A stretch of 64,000 nucleotides of DNA, taken from NCBI GenBank assembly GCA_025201365.1, contig JAIXMF010000018.1:310001-374000 (forward strand), in the 5' to 3' direction. This DNA comes from Syncephalis plumigaleata (taxonomy: Eukaryota > Zoopagomycota > Zoopagomycetes > Zoopagales > Piptocephalidaceae). Shown one piece after another: positions 1 to 12,452 of the stretch; within the stretch, counting starts at the first letter, position 1, and every line of letters starts with the position of its first letter. Below the pieces are notes generated by a model, which saw only the letters and a program-made list of their open reading frames with translations, did no database searches and was not told the origin of the DNA. The position numbers were made by a program, and so were the translations under genes.

Positions 1-3000
1 TGTGGTGCATTACCGCCTTGTGACTTGCTGGATGAAGAAGAGGATTCCATAGGTAACATGGGTGGCAAGTCGTAGATGCCATTACGACGTGCATACTCGC
101 ATACTAACTCCCATACAAGTGGTACAATTTGTCGTACGGGCGTGTAAGGACTGAATCCTGGTTCCAACACGGATATCTCTCCATCTACCATGCGACGCCA
201 TGCATTAGGGAATTCATTTCGAATGTTGGCAAGTGTGAATCGAGTATCGGCTGCACGCCAGTATTCCTCTAATCGTTTATCGTCGTTATCGGCTCGATAA
301 AAGGCGATTGATGCTTTCGTCAAATGATCGGCCAATGCGTCACTGCCCATTTGTGCTGGATCTGCCGCTGCCTCAGCTAATTGCTGTCGTCTTATGGCGG
401 ATTCAGCACGAAGACGCAAGTCTAGTAGGCGTTGCTGCGCCATTACCGCCAATCGATAGCATAGTCCAGAGAGTGCGTGTTCTTGCGATCGTTCAAGGTC
501 GTTTGCCAATGACACGAGAGCTGTAACGGATGACTCCCAATCAGGCACTGATGACAAGATGGCATCACGAGAGTCGTCGGCACGAATCTGCTGGATCGTT
601 TCAAATGCCACCATATGGTTAATGATCATAACGAATCGATAGGCAACAGCCATGATAGTCTCATGCTTTGCTTGTGCCCGCTCGATTAATCGATTGTATC
701 GGCGGGCTAATTGAAAATGGCTATACATAGTGTTATTGTTAGTATCAAAGTAGATATTATAATAGGCAACTGTTACGCGGTTGCACTACTTACTAGTTGA
801 GTCGAAGCTTTTGTTTCTCTGATGTTCGTAGTGATCTCACACGAGAATCCATCTGTTGCGTAGTCTGTGCAGATGGTGTCGATGATGTCGATGATGTCGT
901 GGTTGCTGCTAGTAGTAGTAGTAGTAGTAGACTCTTTATCATTATTGGTTACATTAGTCGTGCTACTTTGCTTGTCCGATTGACGATCCGTGTGTCGTTG
1001 CTGCTTATACTCGGACAGATTCAAATGACGTGCCGGTACATTACGCGTAGTATTAGATGAATCATCGTTCGAGTTGGACGCGACTACTGATACTGTCGTT
1101 TTAGCCACCATTTGATCCTCTTTATGTGTCTGCTCGGCTTGTTCTCGACATCCAGTTGCTGATGTTGATTGTGACTGTACCGCGGCAGTAGCATTGCCTG
1201 TAGATGACGATGATTGAGGGCGTGGAGATCGAAGTGAATTGGTTCCACTAGCTGAACGATCCCGTCCATTGCCACCATTACGGCCATTATCATCACGAGA
1301 ACCACGATGACCAGAACGTTTATTGGGAGAGGAACGACGGGTAGCAGAAGACGATGACGAAGTAACTGGATGATGCAAATTGGCACTATTATTCAATGCA
1401 GATGACGGTACAGATGACGATGATGGTGGTGGCGGTGGTGAAGATGAACGTATCGATTGTCGACGTAATATGCTAGATCGATTAGGCGAGCGAGAACGGG
1501 AACGAGAACGCGACCATGAACCATTGGATGGATGACGTCGTGAATCACGATCACGATCATTTATATTGCTACCAGCATTAGTGTTACCACTTGTATTACC
1601 GCCAGTACGTCGTCTACTCTCTGCAGGTGAACGTGATCTCTGATGACGACTTGAAGCATTATTACTACCACTACTATTAGTATTGCTATTGCTATTCATG
1701 TTGTAATGGTTGGAATTGGAGCGAGTGGATGATGCAGACAATGGTGGAGGTGATGACATACGATCGGGATAATCATTTCGATTACTATTATTGCTGCTAG
1801 AAGCCATGGCATTACTACTACGTCGATCTCTATTATTGCTGCGTCTTTCCTGACTAGTTGAGCGATAATTGTTGCCATTATTGTTACCAGTATTGCTGTT
1901 GCTACTGTTAGTATTAGTGGTATTGTGTGCAGCTTCGCGACGACGTCTATCCTCGCGTTCACGATCTCGTCCACGACTGCGACTACGACTACGCGAGCGA
2001 CCTCGTTGACCACCGAATCCGCTGGAACTCGTGCCATCACGTGCCGATGGTCTAGATGAGGTGGTCTGACTAGATCCGCGATGATGATTAGAGCTACGTG
2101 AATGGCCGTGCGATGACATTGACGTATTTGTACTAGTGGGTGCGGGTGCGGCCATGGTCATCGGTATATTCTTAGTATCAATCGTTAGTCCTGGTGTCTT
2201 CGATGATGGCTTAGAATTTGACGTTGACTTTGCGCTTTCGGTAGAGGTCGTTTTACGTGAATCAGAATTGATTGTATCTGGATTCTTTAGTGATACATCA
2301 TCTTTAGTAGCTTCTTTGGAGGTAGCTTCCGTAATTGCATCAGATGTCTGCTTTGCCGCTTCTTTAGGTGTTGATCTCGTGATTTCTTTAGATGTCGGCT
2401 TTGCAACCTCAACTGTATCCTCTGTTTTGCAAGTTACTGTATCGGACTTTCGCTTCTTGGTCGTCGCTAAAGTTGCAGCTGTGCCCATTGCATGCTTTAA
2501 ATTCTTCGAAGAAGCTGGCGATACTGTGGATGCATTAGATGATTTGGACTTTTTTGCTAATGTTATCGTAGTATTAGATTTGCTCGATTGGTCGTCAGGA
2601 ACAATATCGACATTCATGTCATCCGCTGATTTACTCGTAGCAGTAGTAGTAATAGCAGCAACAGAAGAAGGCTCTTTCTGATCAGGTTTTGTTACAACAG
2701 GTTCGGGTTCAGGCTCAGGCTCAGGCTCGGGTTCAGCTACAGGTCGTTTAGCGAAACGGACGACTCGACTCATGTTGCCATTAGTTGTATTAGGTTTTGC
2801 CGGCTTGTGACTCTCATCTAGAATAATAGTTTAATATATATATATGTATATATGTATTGCATACTGCGTTCAATAAACTTACTATGTACTGGCATGGGTG
2901 AGGCTGTTGCCGTAGTATTCGTAGTGGAACTGTCATCGCCATCAAAGGCAACGATATGATCGGGAAATGCACGTTGTGGCAATAATTCTGTCATTGATAG

Positions 3001-5375
3001 AGGATCCATGCGATTAGGATGGCATTCTTAGTCATTATGCGCGTACTTACTTGTACGTGGTAGATCGGGATTGCGTGTAAAGAATCGTCCAGTATTAGTG
3101 GGCGATCCGATGCTAATTCCATAGCAATAGCCAGTGCCGGATCGACGGGCACGGCTCGCTTGCCACCTCGATTTGCACGATTACCGGGCAGTGTACGTTT
3201 GTTGACCTTACTCGTACTACGTATTTTAGATGAATGTAATTCTATATTGTCGTTATTAGCATTATATATATATATGTAAATGAATGATCATTTGAATAGT
3301 CACCATTACATACCTTTACTTATTGCTATGTCGTCGAGTTATCATCGGTAATGTAGTTGCAATGTAGCCGATGAATCTGCATTCGACACATCAATTGATG
3401 TTGCAGTTGCAGTTGCAGGTGGCGGTGCTGGTGATGATACTGCCGATGGTAATGAACTCGCTTCCGAATAAATGGGACTTTTCATCGATTCCATTGGCCA
3501 AGTTGGACTGACTGGATCGGGAATGACAGGTAATACGAGCTAGATGACAAGTAGAAGAATACGGTTATTATTATTATTGTAATCATACATATCCACACTA
3601 TTTATAGCTTACCTTGGAACGACCCACATGCTGTTTCTTTCGACTAGACGATGATGAAATATCTGACGCATAATCAGGTGTGCCAATCGGTGATGCCTCT
3701 GCCGTTCTTATTGACTCGTGTCCTCGTACACTAGCTCGTTTCCCTAACTTATCGGTAGAATAGGGTCGAGAAGGCGTAGTAACACCACTTGTAGTAGTAG
3801 CACTAGCACTAGCACCATTGGTATGTTCTGTTTTCAACGCTAAACGTTGACGTTTTGCACTACCAGTCGCATTATCTTCGATTGGCGGACGTTTCTCAGC
3901 AGTTTGCGATGCTGATCGTGGTCGTGTTGCTATATCGGCGCGTTTAACAGTTCTCGTCAATCTTCCCTTGCTTAGATCGTCAGTTTCAGTCGTCATACCT
4001 GTGATGGCAGTGGAGGATGGCGTCGAACGAGTCAATAAATCCAATTCCGTATTGCTCATTAACGGTCTAGGTATTGTGATGGCACGTGCATCACGTATGA
4101 TTTCCAACGTTGAGCGTTGATGATCGCCACGATCGGAAGTATTATGGTGGTTGGATAGTTCATTCTAACGAATAGAATAATAAAGTAGCGATAAGTAAAT
4201 CTGTATAAATGAATACCAACTCTAATGATTTCTACGACGGAGAGGGAGAGAGAGCACGACATTGTTGCAATCCAGCTATCATATATATATATATATAACG
4301 ATATATGGTACTCGTAACATGAACCTCCTCGTTACTTACCTCTAGAGTATAATTAGTCTGACCAGAACCATTGGTGCTGAATCGATTTGTTTTTGTAGTT
4401 ACTAGATTGCTATTATGATAATGATTAGTAGTAGTGCCATGACCATGAACAACCGATGTAGTCTTAGTTGATCGTAGTTCTGGTGGACGTTCTTTCGCAC
4501 GATTAACGGCCGTTTCAATACTCTGCTGCACTTCAGCACTAGACACCCAAGGACGATCGGCATACCGACTAATATATATATATACACACATATACATATA
4601 CATACACATATACACGCATAGATAAAGAGATATGCGAATGGTAAGAAGAGTAGGAAGATTGAGGATGTCGTGCTAGTCAACGACTTACATGCACTTTTCG
4701 ACCTGTGGTAGCTTCGTTTCCGGGTTATTAGGTGTCGCAAAGTCTTGTCGTGTTTCTTGATCGACCGAGTAGCTTTGCTCGTATTTCAACGGCTGATCCG
4801 GATGCCAGCGTAATAAGTCTAATTTCGAACTCGTACGCCATGCCTCCGAGAAACGAGTGATCAATGCCTGGTAAGCAGCTACGGCGCGTGTCTGATCATC
4901 CGGCTTAATCGTACGGAATGCATCGTCGACCGAGTCTACACGAGTGCCAACGACACAGGCCTGCTTACGCTCGTACCCCTTGGCCCCCTTAATGAGGCAC
5001 CGAGCGGTGATGGGTTATGCAGATAACTATTGCGACCATTGGGTCGTCGATCGTTATAATCGGGCGTAAGCAATGCACCATGTCCTCGTTCGCTTATGGA
5101 ATGTGAAGTCGTCGACATGATAATATGAGCGAGGATGCGGGTGTGACCGTTGTTGTAATCGACGATAAGCCAGCGCTATCACTATGATCTAGAACTACTG
5201 GATGAGAACGCTGCTGATGACTTGTAATAGTATTATGATGATTATTGACTGCTACGGAACCGGAACAAATGGTTGCAGACGATAATGGTAATAATGAAGA
5301 AGAAGAAGAATAGGAAGAGGAAGAAACTGATACTTGTATCTTTGCCGTTGTAGTTGGCGTCGTGGTCATCGGCAA
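1..5375 (-). CDS. AFF (AF4/FMR2)-like Ser/Arg/Asn-rich nuclear protein, 3' end partial
   Basis: Multi-exon gene read right to left; it runs off the left edge near its C-terminus. Exons supported by GTAAGT/AG borders are about 5118-4689, 4568-4340, 4164-3613, 3539-3314, 3241-3051, 2987-2883, 2817-794 and 720 to the edge. The start is either ATG 5118 (MSTTSHSISERG) or ATG-like 5375. The middle exon codes a low-complexity chain of Ser, Asn, Thr and Arg with an EP repeat and RS/SR repeats (about 1500-2030), typical of nuclear factors. The end (about 900 to 1) is instead helical and ordered, with the motifs LNYHFQLARRYNRLI, LSGLCYRLAVMAQQRL and EEYWRAADTRF. In order and spacing these resemble the AFF C-terminal homology domain. 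AFF proteins are disordered scaffolds with this domain at the end, so the architecture fits. The last coding block is one base out of frame with the main frame near 900. That a gene is present is fairly sure; the family is a hypothesis. Confidence 0.6.
721..793 (-). other. Spliceosomal intron with consensus branch site
   Basis: On the minus strand this 73-nt stretch begins GTAAGT, carries TACTAACA about 17 nt before its end and closes TATAG. It is a clear example of the local intron grammar. It also shows that the helical C-terminal block (720 to 1) belongs to the same gene as the Ser/Arg-rich exon. Confidence 0.8.
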
Positions 5376-8300
5376 TCCACCGGATGAAGCACGTTAAATG
5401 GACGCAGTAGCGCCAAGGAATGCAAGGAAATGCGGATAAGATGCGTGGAACTACAAGGAAGAAGCTACCGACACCACTGGATAGTGTACATCAACATATA
5501 CGCATAAATAGAGGAAGCCGCAATAGAGGAAGACCTAGGGAGTTGACCGCCGAATCTGCAGAGAGAGAGAGACGCGCGTACGACACACACACACGCACGT
5601 ACACGCACGTACACGATAAGCTCGCCGGTCCGGAAGTAGCGAGAGCTAGAAGCGAATGAGTGTAAGAGTTAGAATAAGAGTGAGAGTGAGTGAGATGTCA
5701 AGTCTCAAGATGGTAAAGCGGCACTAAAGGTAAGGGAAAAGCGTAGCCTGCTCTGTATACTAAAGTATAGCAAGAAACAGAGTGTAACCAAGAAGTGCAA
5801 CCCCAATGATGAGCGTTAAAGATGGTTGTTTACAAAGGCGTCCACAAGACAAGACAAAAAGCGTTGTATGAGACAGATAGACAGAGAGACAGACAGAAAG
5901 TAGTAATATAAGTTAGTATAAACGTACGTGCCACATATTCCCTCACCCTCACACCCTCATAGTACACAGAAAAAGTGTATAAACACAAGTGCATACACAC
6001 ACACGCACGCACGCATACAGACACAAGCATACAGAGAGACCAATCGTGTAGAAATGTGCTCTCCATACTAGTTATAAGCAATAAAACCACTTACCGATAT
6101 TTATCACTGGTTACTGCTACTGTGGTGTTGGTGAAGGGCCGGTTGTTAGCGTCGTGGTACGGACAACCCAAAGCACAGCGGCCGAGAATTGCGTAGTTAG
6201 CACAGAGCGCGACAGCGAATAACCGTGGCTATAGAATGCCGTTAATCTGCAAAAACGGTATTAGAATCGGTAAAGAAGAAAGACTCATGTACGACCGCGA
6301 CAACAGTACAACGTGCAAACTGGCCCAGGATCCAGTGTGAAGCAAGTAAGCAAGATGTGGGCAATACTACTGCGTTAAAGCGGAAGGAGAGCGTTTATCC
6401 ACGCACTCACGGCAGACATGAAAAAAGGGGGGCAAGTCCACGGGGAAATAAGCCGGTAGGTAGGCGACGCAGAGATGAGGCGTCCACACCAACCAACACG
6501 AATAGCGTACTCGCTACACCTACCACCCACCACTTACTAATACTGCTACTACTAATACTAATACTGCTAGTGCTCTACTAGTACTGCTACTGCTACACTT
6601 ACAGCGTGTGAATTTGCGTCAACGTGTAATGGTTATTGACGCGCTTGTGCAAGTGTATTAGTCAGTAATAAAGAGGTAGAAGGAGTGTGACAACTTGGCT
6701 ATTCAATTCAGACACCACACTACTATATTTGTGATGGAATAATAATAGCAGCAAGGGCTGAAATTATGCAGCTTCAAGCATATTTCACTGCGTATAGGCT
6801 AAATGAGTTAACGTAATACTCGTTAGCGTGTAGCGTACGGTCTGCCCGCGTAACTTGTAAATGAGCACAATAGTTTACAATATTCGTAGTTAGTTTGGAA
6901 AAGGGGCGGTAGGTTATGCGTTACAAAATGCAATATAGGAGAGCGCGTCAGCACATGAGTGAGTGAGTGAGTGAGTGAGTGGGAGCATGATTGGCACGCT
7001 TTCAGTACGACTTTTAGTATCGATAAACGGACAAGCCATAGTCGCTGTCTTGCACTAGTAAACCAGAGAGACACAAACGAACGAATAATTCACTATCCTA
7101 TGCTACTTACAAATTATGCGTAATACTTGTAGTAGTAGTAGTATAATAATAGTAATGAACAGCCAGTCAATGCATGTAACAGTCGACAATAGTCGTGCAA
7201 GTGCAATAGAATAGGGAAAAGCAGATCCAATGACTTCAACCTTACGATAATAAAAGTGTAATGCTAATACGAAACTAGACTGGTGGTGGTGGTGGTGGTA
7301 TAGATAGAAAAAGAAAAGCAAGGGCTATGCGATAGTTGTAGTCTTTGTCACAGCAATAGTAACGCGCTGAAACGGCTAATCCACACGAGTGTGAAGTAAT
7401 AGTGAGATAGTTGGTGAGAGTGAGAGTGAGAGTGAGATAGTGACCGATATCGTAAGGAAGAGTGGAATAGGCAAATGCAGTAGGTGAAAAAAGGTAGCGA
7501 CCAAGTTTAGAAGCCTTGTTACTCTTGAGTATGATCTCCAAATGTTATCCACACTACATTAGAAATGGATCTGTATCAGGGAATTATGGATGCCAACTGA
7601 TTGGTCGATGGATCGTTTCGCTTTTCTTCTAATAGACCACGCGCCACACTAGAGTAGGCCTATACACATTTATCGGATAATGAAGGGGAGAAGGAAAGGA
7701 ATTAACTAGTAGGTTTCAACTACAAGCATGTGTTGTATAATCGCCATATTGAATGATATGCAAGAATAGCTATAAAGAGCATTTACATGAATATGTAGGA
7801 ACAAGCAAGCAGACAGATAGGTAGGCAGACAGGCAAGCAAGAGTAGGATGCATTGACTGCTGATGAGTGCCCATGATGAATAATAATAAATATAGCACTG
7901 TCACACAGTAGTATCGAGATATGCTACTACACCATTCGTTCTGTCATAGATGACAGTGAAACGTATTATAATAATGTAAACTGGTTATAATATGGCATCA
8001 TTGCCTCTACTAGATCTAACGAGAGGATATACGACTATTGCAGTCATAACAACATGTAGTATAGCCTAGCTAGTCTATCATTTATTGTCATTATTCATAT
8101 TACTACAAGCAACGGTAAATACATTGATAAGCCAACTTTCACTCTCTCGTATGGATACGCTGAAATAGTAGTATTTACCATATAATACAAGGCGGATATA
8201 TTCACTGCAAACGATAGAAGGAACGAAGAACCAATCTCACTACCATCACACAACCAATTACTACTACCGCTCTACTATAGAATAAGTTGTAATTCAGGTG

Positions 8301-8980
8301 CATATAGAAACAGTAGACGCCACTCTGTTATTAATGGGCAATAGTCCGACCCACTAGTATACGCAACTTACCAAGAATAATGATAGTACGAATAGCAACA
8401 ACGACGACGACAACAACAATAACAATAACAACAACGAATAGGGAAATAATAAAGCAGGCCTCGCATAAACGTGTAAACAATACTTGTTCCTTCTTACACG
8501 CACACTCTAGTTCAATATGCACGTCCACTAGACGAATAAAGGAGGAAGAAAAGTGGGAGAGAGGAAGAGGGAGAATGAGTGAGGTGAGGTGAGAGCGGAA
8601 GAGAGCGAGAGAGAGAGAGAGAGAGAGAGAGCGATGCGTGACAGGAGTAAAACAAGGAGTGCCACACACTTTGTATTTGTTATGTACGCAAAGTGCAATT
8701 ACTTCAATTCATTCGATGTTTTAACAACAATAACAATTATTGTCACATTACAACTGGTTTTGCTTGAAAAGAAAGAGTGTATTTGTCGTGACAATATATA
8801 ATTTACTGAGGATACCCATTAATGCAACTATACAGTTAGATATCAATATTAACTATCTAAATAGTGAATAGTAGTATCTGAATGCATTTATAGTAAGAAT
8901 ACTATACTAACCTGTATCATTTCATAATGTATTAGGGTTACAGGACTTTTCCAACCAATTTGCGCAGTCGGCCTTTTGTT
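5376..8980. other. Long non-coding stretch, probable spliced 5' leader of the AFF-like gene
   Basis: I see no supported coding exon in 3.6 kb. On the minus strand it is pyrimidine-rich and holds several strong donor sites (GTAAGT at about 6090, 7110 and 8371), as expected if the gene to the left starts transcription near 8.4-8.8 kb and splices a non-coding leader. Short repeats occur: a (GA)n run at 8602-8632, GTGA repeats at 6957-6982 and GTG repeats at 7282-7299. The short open frames here are low-complexity. Confidence 0.5.
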
Positions 8981-8984
8981 TTTA

Positions 8985-10830
8985 TGAATAAATAATAGTT
9001 ATGCTAATACGTAGCTTATGTGAGTAGCCATAACCATCACGGATAAGTTGTTGTTCGTTGTTTGGTTCTTCGTTGTCCTTGTCCTCCTTTTCTTGAACGT
9101 TTAGAAGTAATGGTATTTCTCTACCCATATCGCCTTTCTTATTCCATTCCACTATGTCTACTACTACTACTGAAATATCGAGTAATTCCAACTCGTCTTG
9201 TGGATTACTAGAGTGCTTGAAGAGTATTCCATTTCAGGATCAGCGTGTCTTTCGTAGTCTACTTGGTCATATCGACTTCTTGCGTTTATCAGCATGTTGC
9301 CGCTCGTTAAGAAGCAGTATTCGAAATGATACAGTATTATGGCAAGAACGATACCATAGGGATTTCCTATCAGGAACCTATTATGCTGAAGAAATGGATT
9401 TCGTATTATGGTGTATACGCACGGATGTCAACAATCCATGTACATCGGATAAACGAGCCGATCTACTAGAGAATGTGGACTGGTACAACACATATCGTCG
9501 ACGAGTGAGCACCGAGAATAATAGGCGATATGGACGATGCAATATCACAAATATTGATATGGAACGTGACGAGCATGGGCCAATGTATCACGTACAAGTT
9601 GATGGGGATCGCATATTTATCACACAGCGAAATCGCATAGGCAGAGCACCAGGATTACGCCGTCAGTACACTTTAGAATATCTGCCACATTCAAATCTTA
9701 GATCAAGCAACAATATTGTGTATGACAGTACATTCTCCACATCGCCTAATGTTCTTTCGCTGGCTAAAGGTAATGAAGATCAATACAATTATGTCTTTGG
9801 TGACCATTACATAGCTGTTCTCCCTGATGTAATCAAGAAGAATACCAACTATAATGTAAAAATACTTTCTCGCAAACATGGTGGTGTTTTCACTACATTC
9901 GACGTTCCAGCACCATATGAAGTGATGAAAGTTGAAGGGAAATGGGCATTAGTAGTGAACAAATCACAAAAAACATACCCATCGTTGCCAATTTGTAAGC
10001 ATAGTAATTGTACAATGATGCAATATAACTAGTACTAATCATTAATGGATTCAGACGATATAATGGTATTCGATATAGAGAGTAGTGTCATGTGTCCAGG
10101 AAGCATTGATGATAAATGGGGTACGACATGTTTCTACCAAACAACCAATAATACAGCAATAGTATACACGGCAAGACTAGTCAAAGTCAAATATGATGAT
10201 GTACATCGTATTGAATGGGCATTATACCAATTCTCGAGCAATAATCCTGTTGTACAATTACGAAATGGCTGGTTTCGAATATTTGAGAGGCAGAATGCGT
10301 CAGAATATCATGCTCAAAGTTCATACAATTCGCATATAACCATCAAATTACGTGGTAATCCTTATGATCATTCATACATGGTTCATAGTGTAGCATCCAG
10401 TGGTCAAAATCATGCTCCACTTAATTGCTACGATATATCTGACCATTATATGCCATCCATTATTAAGGGCTGGATGCAGGTTTTCAATGTTTGATTCCTA
10501 CCCAGCAACAGTATTGACAGACTTATCCTACGGTGATGATCAAATATTACAAATACCGGGTACAACTTTCACTGAACACATTATTGGAGATCTCTATATT
10601 TTTTATGTAGAAGATCATAATCGTATAGGAGATCAATTTCTCATAGATATTAGTACAAAAGAGATAATACGCAAACTGTCAGCATCAAAGGCAGGGGAAT
10701 ATTTGGACACTGATACAATGTTTGGTACGATATATATTTCCCTTGATGATCATGAATCAATAATACAAGAATATGGTGAACTATAACAAATATCAATAAA
10801 TCGTACTACATTAGTAAATAAGAGCAGTGT
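8985..10830. repeat. Dispersed F-box/Fanzor unit, copy A
   Basis: This segment is closely similar to 32230-34390 (inverted) and 40245-42350 (direct). All copies start with the shared string AAATAATAGTTATG, followed by ACGTAGCTTATG. They end after a shared polyadenylation-like ATCAATAAA just past the F-box stop. Compared with copy C, copy A lacks about 320 bp between the block ending near 9109 and the F-box promoter. It therefore keeps only the tail of the nuclease-like remnant, read on the minus strand. I saw no clear terminal inverted repeat or target duplication. Confidence 0.8.
9154..10786 (+). CDS. F-box-like protein, copy A
   Basis: Start ATG 9154 (MSTTTTEISSNS), preceded by a block conserved in all copies. 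Residues about 18-70 look like an F-box: Leu-rich helices, then LSACCRSLRSSIRNDTVLW and a YHRDF ending. F-box proteins bind Skp1 in SCF ubiquitin ligases and offer a substrate-binding C-terminus. Here that part is about 450 residues rich in beta-strand-like segments, perhaps a propeller, of no family I recognise. A 60-nt intron at 9995-10054 (GTAAGC, TACTAAT, TTCAG) joins the first exon to the frame reading DIMVFDIESSVMCPG. Near 10473 the frame shifts by one base, after which it stays open to the stop at 10786. Copy B is also broken within about 15 nt of the same place, by a different change. Given other single-base errors in the window, copy A may be intact. The F-box assignment is moderate. 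Confidence 0.7.
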
Positions 10831-11455
10831 TTATACATCATTAAACCATAACACATGCTAATGCTTTCTATGAACTGGATGATTAATCGAATAAATCAGC
10901 TATAGTAGCAATTAAGACATCAAGCTGTACAAACTGATGAATGCTTCTCAATGCATAGAGGATGTTGCTCGATAGCACATGTACTGCGTCATCATTTCAT
11001 TCTGCTTGATTGAAGCTTGCTATCTGAATCCTCTCGAATACCATTATAACAATGCGCTGAATAAAACAAGCATCCATATTGTCCTTTACTAAATGCTCCT
11101 GTCAATTCATCATGGATTGTTAAAACTATTGCAATACATGATATCGCAATCATTAATATTTCCCTCAACTGCTAGGGCAATGACAACTACTCAATAATAA
11201 TAGCAATGCGATAATGGTGTTAACAATTGTGCAAATCTATTTATTAATAAAGAGCAAAAGTTAAAGACTAGCAGTGTTAATCGGCTAAAAAAAAACCTTG
11301 TATGCAATCAAAAAATAGATCAATACTTTGTTTTTCCTTTTTTTTACAAAACATCTTTTATCTTTTATCTTGAATCCATCATTACCTTTACTATTATAGT
11401 TGCTATTATTGCTATTACTGTTGTTTGTCTAGTGATTCACATAAAAGTAGTCGTC
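10787..11455. other. Intergenic, no gene seen
   Basis: AT-rich spacer between F-box copy A and RRP15, both on the plus strand. It contains the polyadenylation-like AATAAA just after the F-box stop and a T-rich tract (11325-11350) about 110 bp before the RRP15 ATG, which is the likely RRP15 promoter side. Nothing else can be supported. Confidence 0.6.
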
Positions 11456-12080
11456 ATGTCCAAGCAACAGAAAAGTATTGCTGAGAACAGTGACCATGAG
11501 TCAATGGCACTTGACGAGAACAATAGTCATGACTCATCAGTGAGCGAACATAGTACAAGTGAGGAAGAAGTAGAGGAGATGACTGATAGTGAAGATAGCG
11601 ATGCTAGTTCACTAGATGATTTACCGATGATGATGATGATGATATGAGTAATAAGATGGAGAAGAGTGAGTGTACAGCAGGAGTAAAGAACGGTGAATAG
11701 CATGAAGCAATACTAATCACAATATGTTGTTAGAACGTAAACGTACACGTAAAATGGATAATTCAGCGGATTTTGCTGCAGCACTAGATCGTGTGCTTAG
11801 CATGTCGCTTAATCAACAAGAAACACAGGTGAGTGAGATAGAGAGGAATAGATTAATGTTGTAACCATTATGATTAGGTGCCAGTTATGGCGAAGAATCG
11901 AGTGGTAGAACGTCGATTAGAAGAGGAACGATTAGAGCGTAAGGCACGTAAAGTACTAGCTGCTGAGCGTAATGCAAAGCTACAACAAGGCCGTAGACGT
12001 CTAGTAGATCCAGATGAAGTTGCACTTACACTTGAATATGAAAAACGACTAAAGAAAGTGGCAACACGAGGTGGTAAGTC

Positions 12081-12111
<31 letters not shown>

Positions 12112-12452
12112 GTGGATGATACAGTTCATTAATGGCAATGTGACATGCCCAGTGATTCAACTATTTAACGCGGTACGTACTCATCAAAAGAGCGGTGAAG
12201 ATGCATTGGCTCCATTAGTGGTGGCAACAACTAAAGCAAAGGAGAAAGGTAAGTTTAAATGTTGGTTTTTATTACTGCCATAGTTGCATTGGGCTACAGA
12301 TGTAGTTATTCGTCATCATCATCTAACATATATACAACACTATAGAACAATTGGCAAAATTATCCAAGGCTAGTTTCTTGGATAGACTCAAACAAGGCAA
12401 CTCCACGGTAGCAGCAGCAGCAGCAGCAACAACAACAGCTACTCTTACATAA
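11456..12452 (+). CDS. RRP15: Ribosomal RNA-processing protein 15 (RRP15)
   Basis: Five exons: 11456-11665, 11734-11828, 11878-12073, 12153-12248 and 12346-12452. RRP15 is a nucleolar factor of pre-60S assembly needed for 27S pre-rRNA processing. Diagnostic here is the C-terminal family motif EKRLKKVATRG followed, across the third intron, by VIQLFNAVRTHQ. Upstream are a basic Lys/Arg patch and FAAALDRVLSMSLNQQ. The N-terminus is a Ser/Glu/Asp acidic tail, as usual in this family. Start ATG 11456 is the first in frame. In the GAT-repeat at about 11625-11640 the frame must move by one base to reach the second exon; in the shifted frame the repeat reads poly-Asp, so this is probably a consensus error in a repeat. 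Identity is sure, the exact N-terminus less so. Confidence 0.92.
12083..12110. repeat. (GT)n microsatellite in RRP15 intron 3
   Basis: About 14 perfect GT units just downstream of the GTAAGT donor of the third RRP15 intron. It is likely to vary in length between isolates. Confidence 0.95.

Noticed and set aside
2136-2681. 181-codon plus-strand frame opposite the Ser/Arg-rich exon
   Set aside because: It mirrors the codon pattern of the minus-strand exon (Val/Ala/Ser-rich shadow), has no splice partner, and the minus strand has splice-supported exons.
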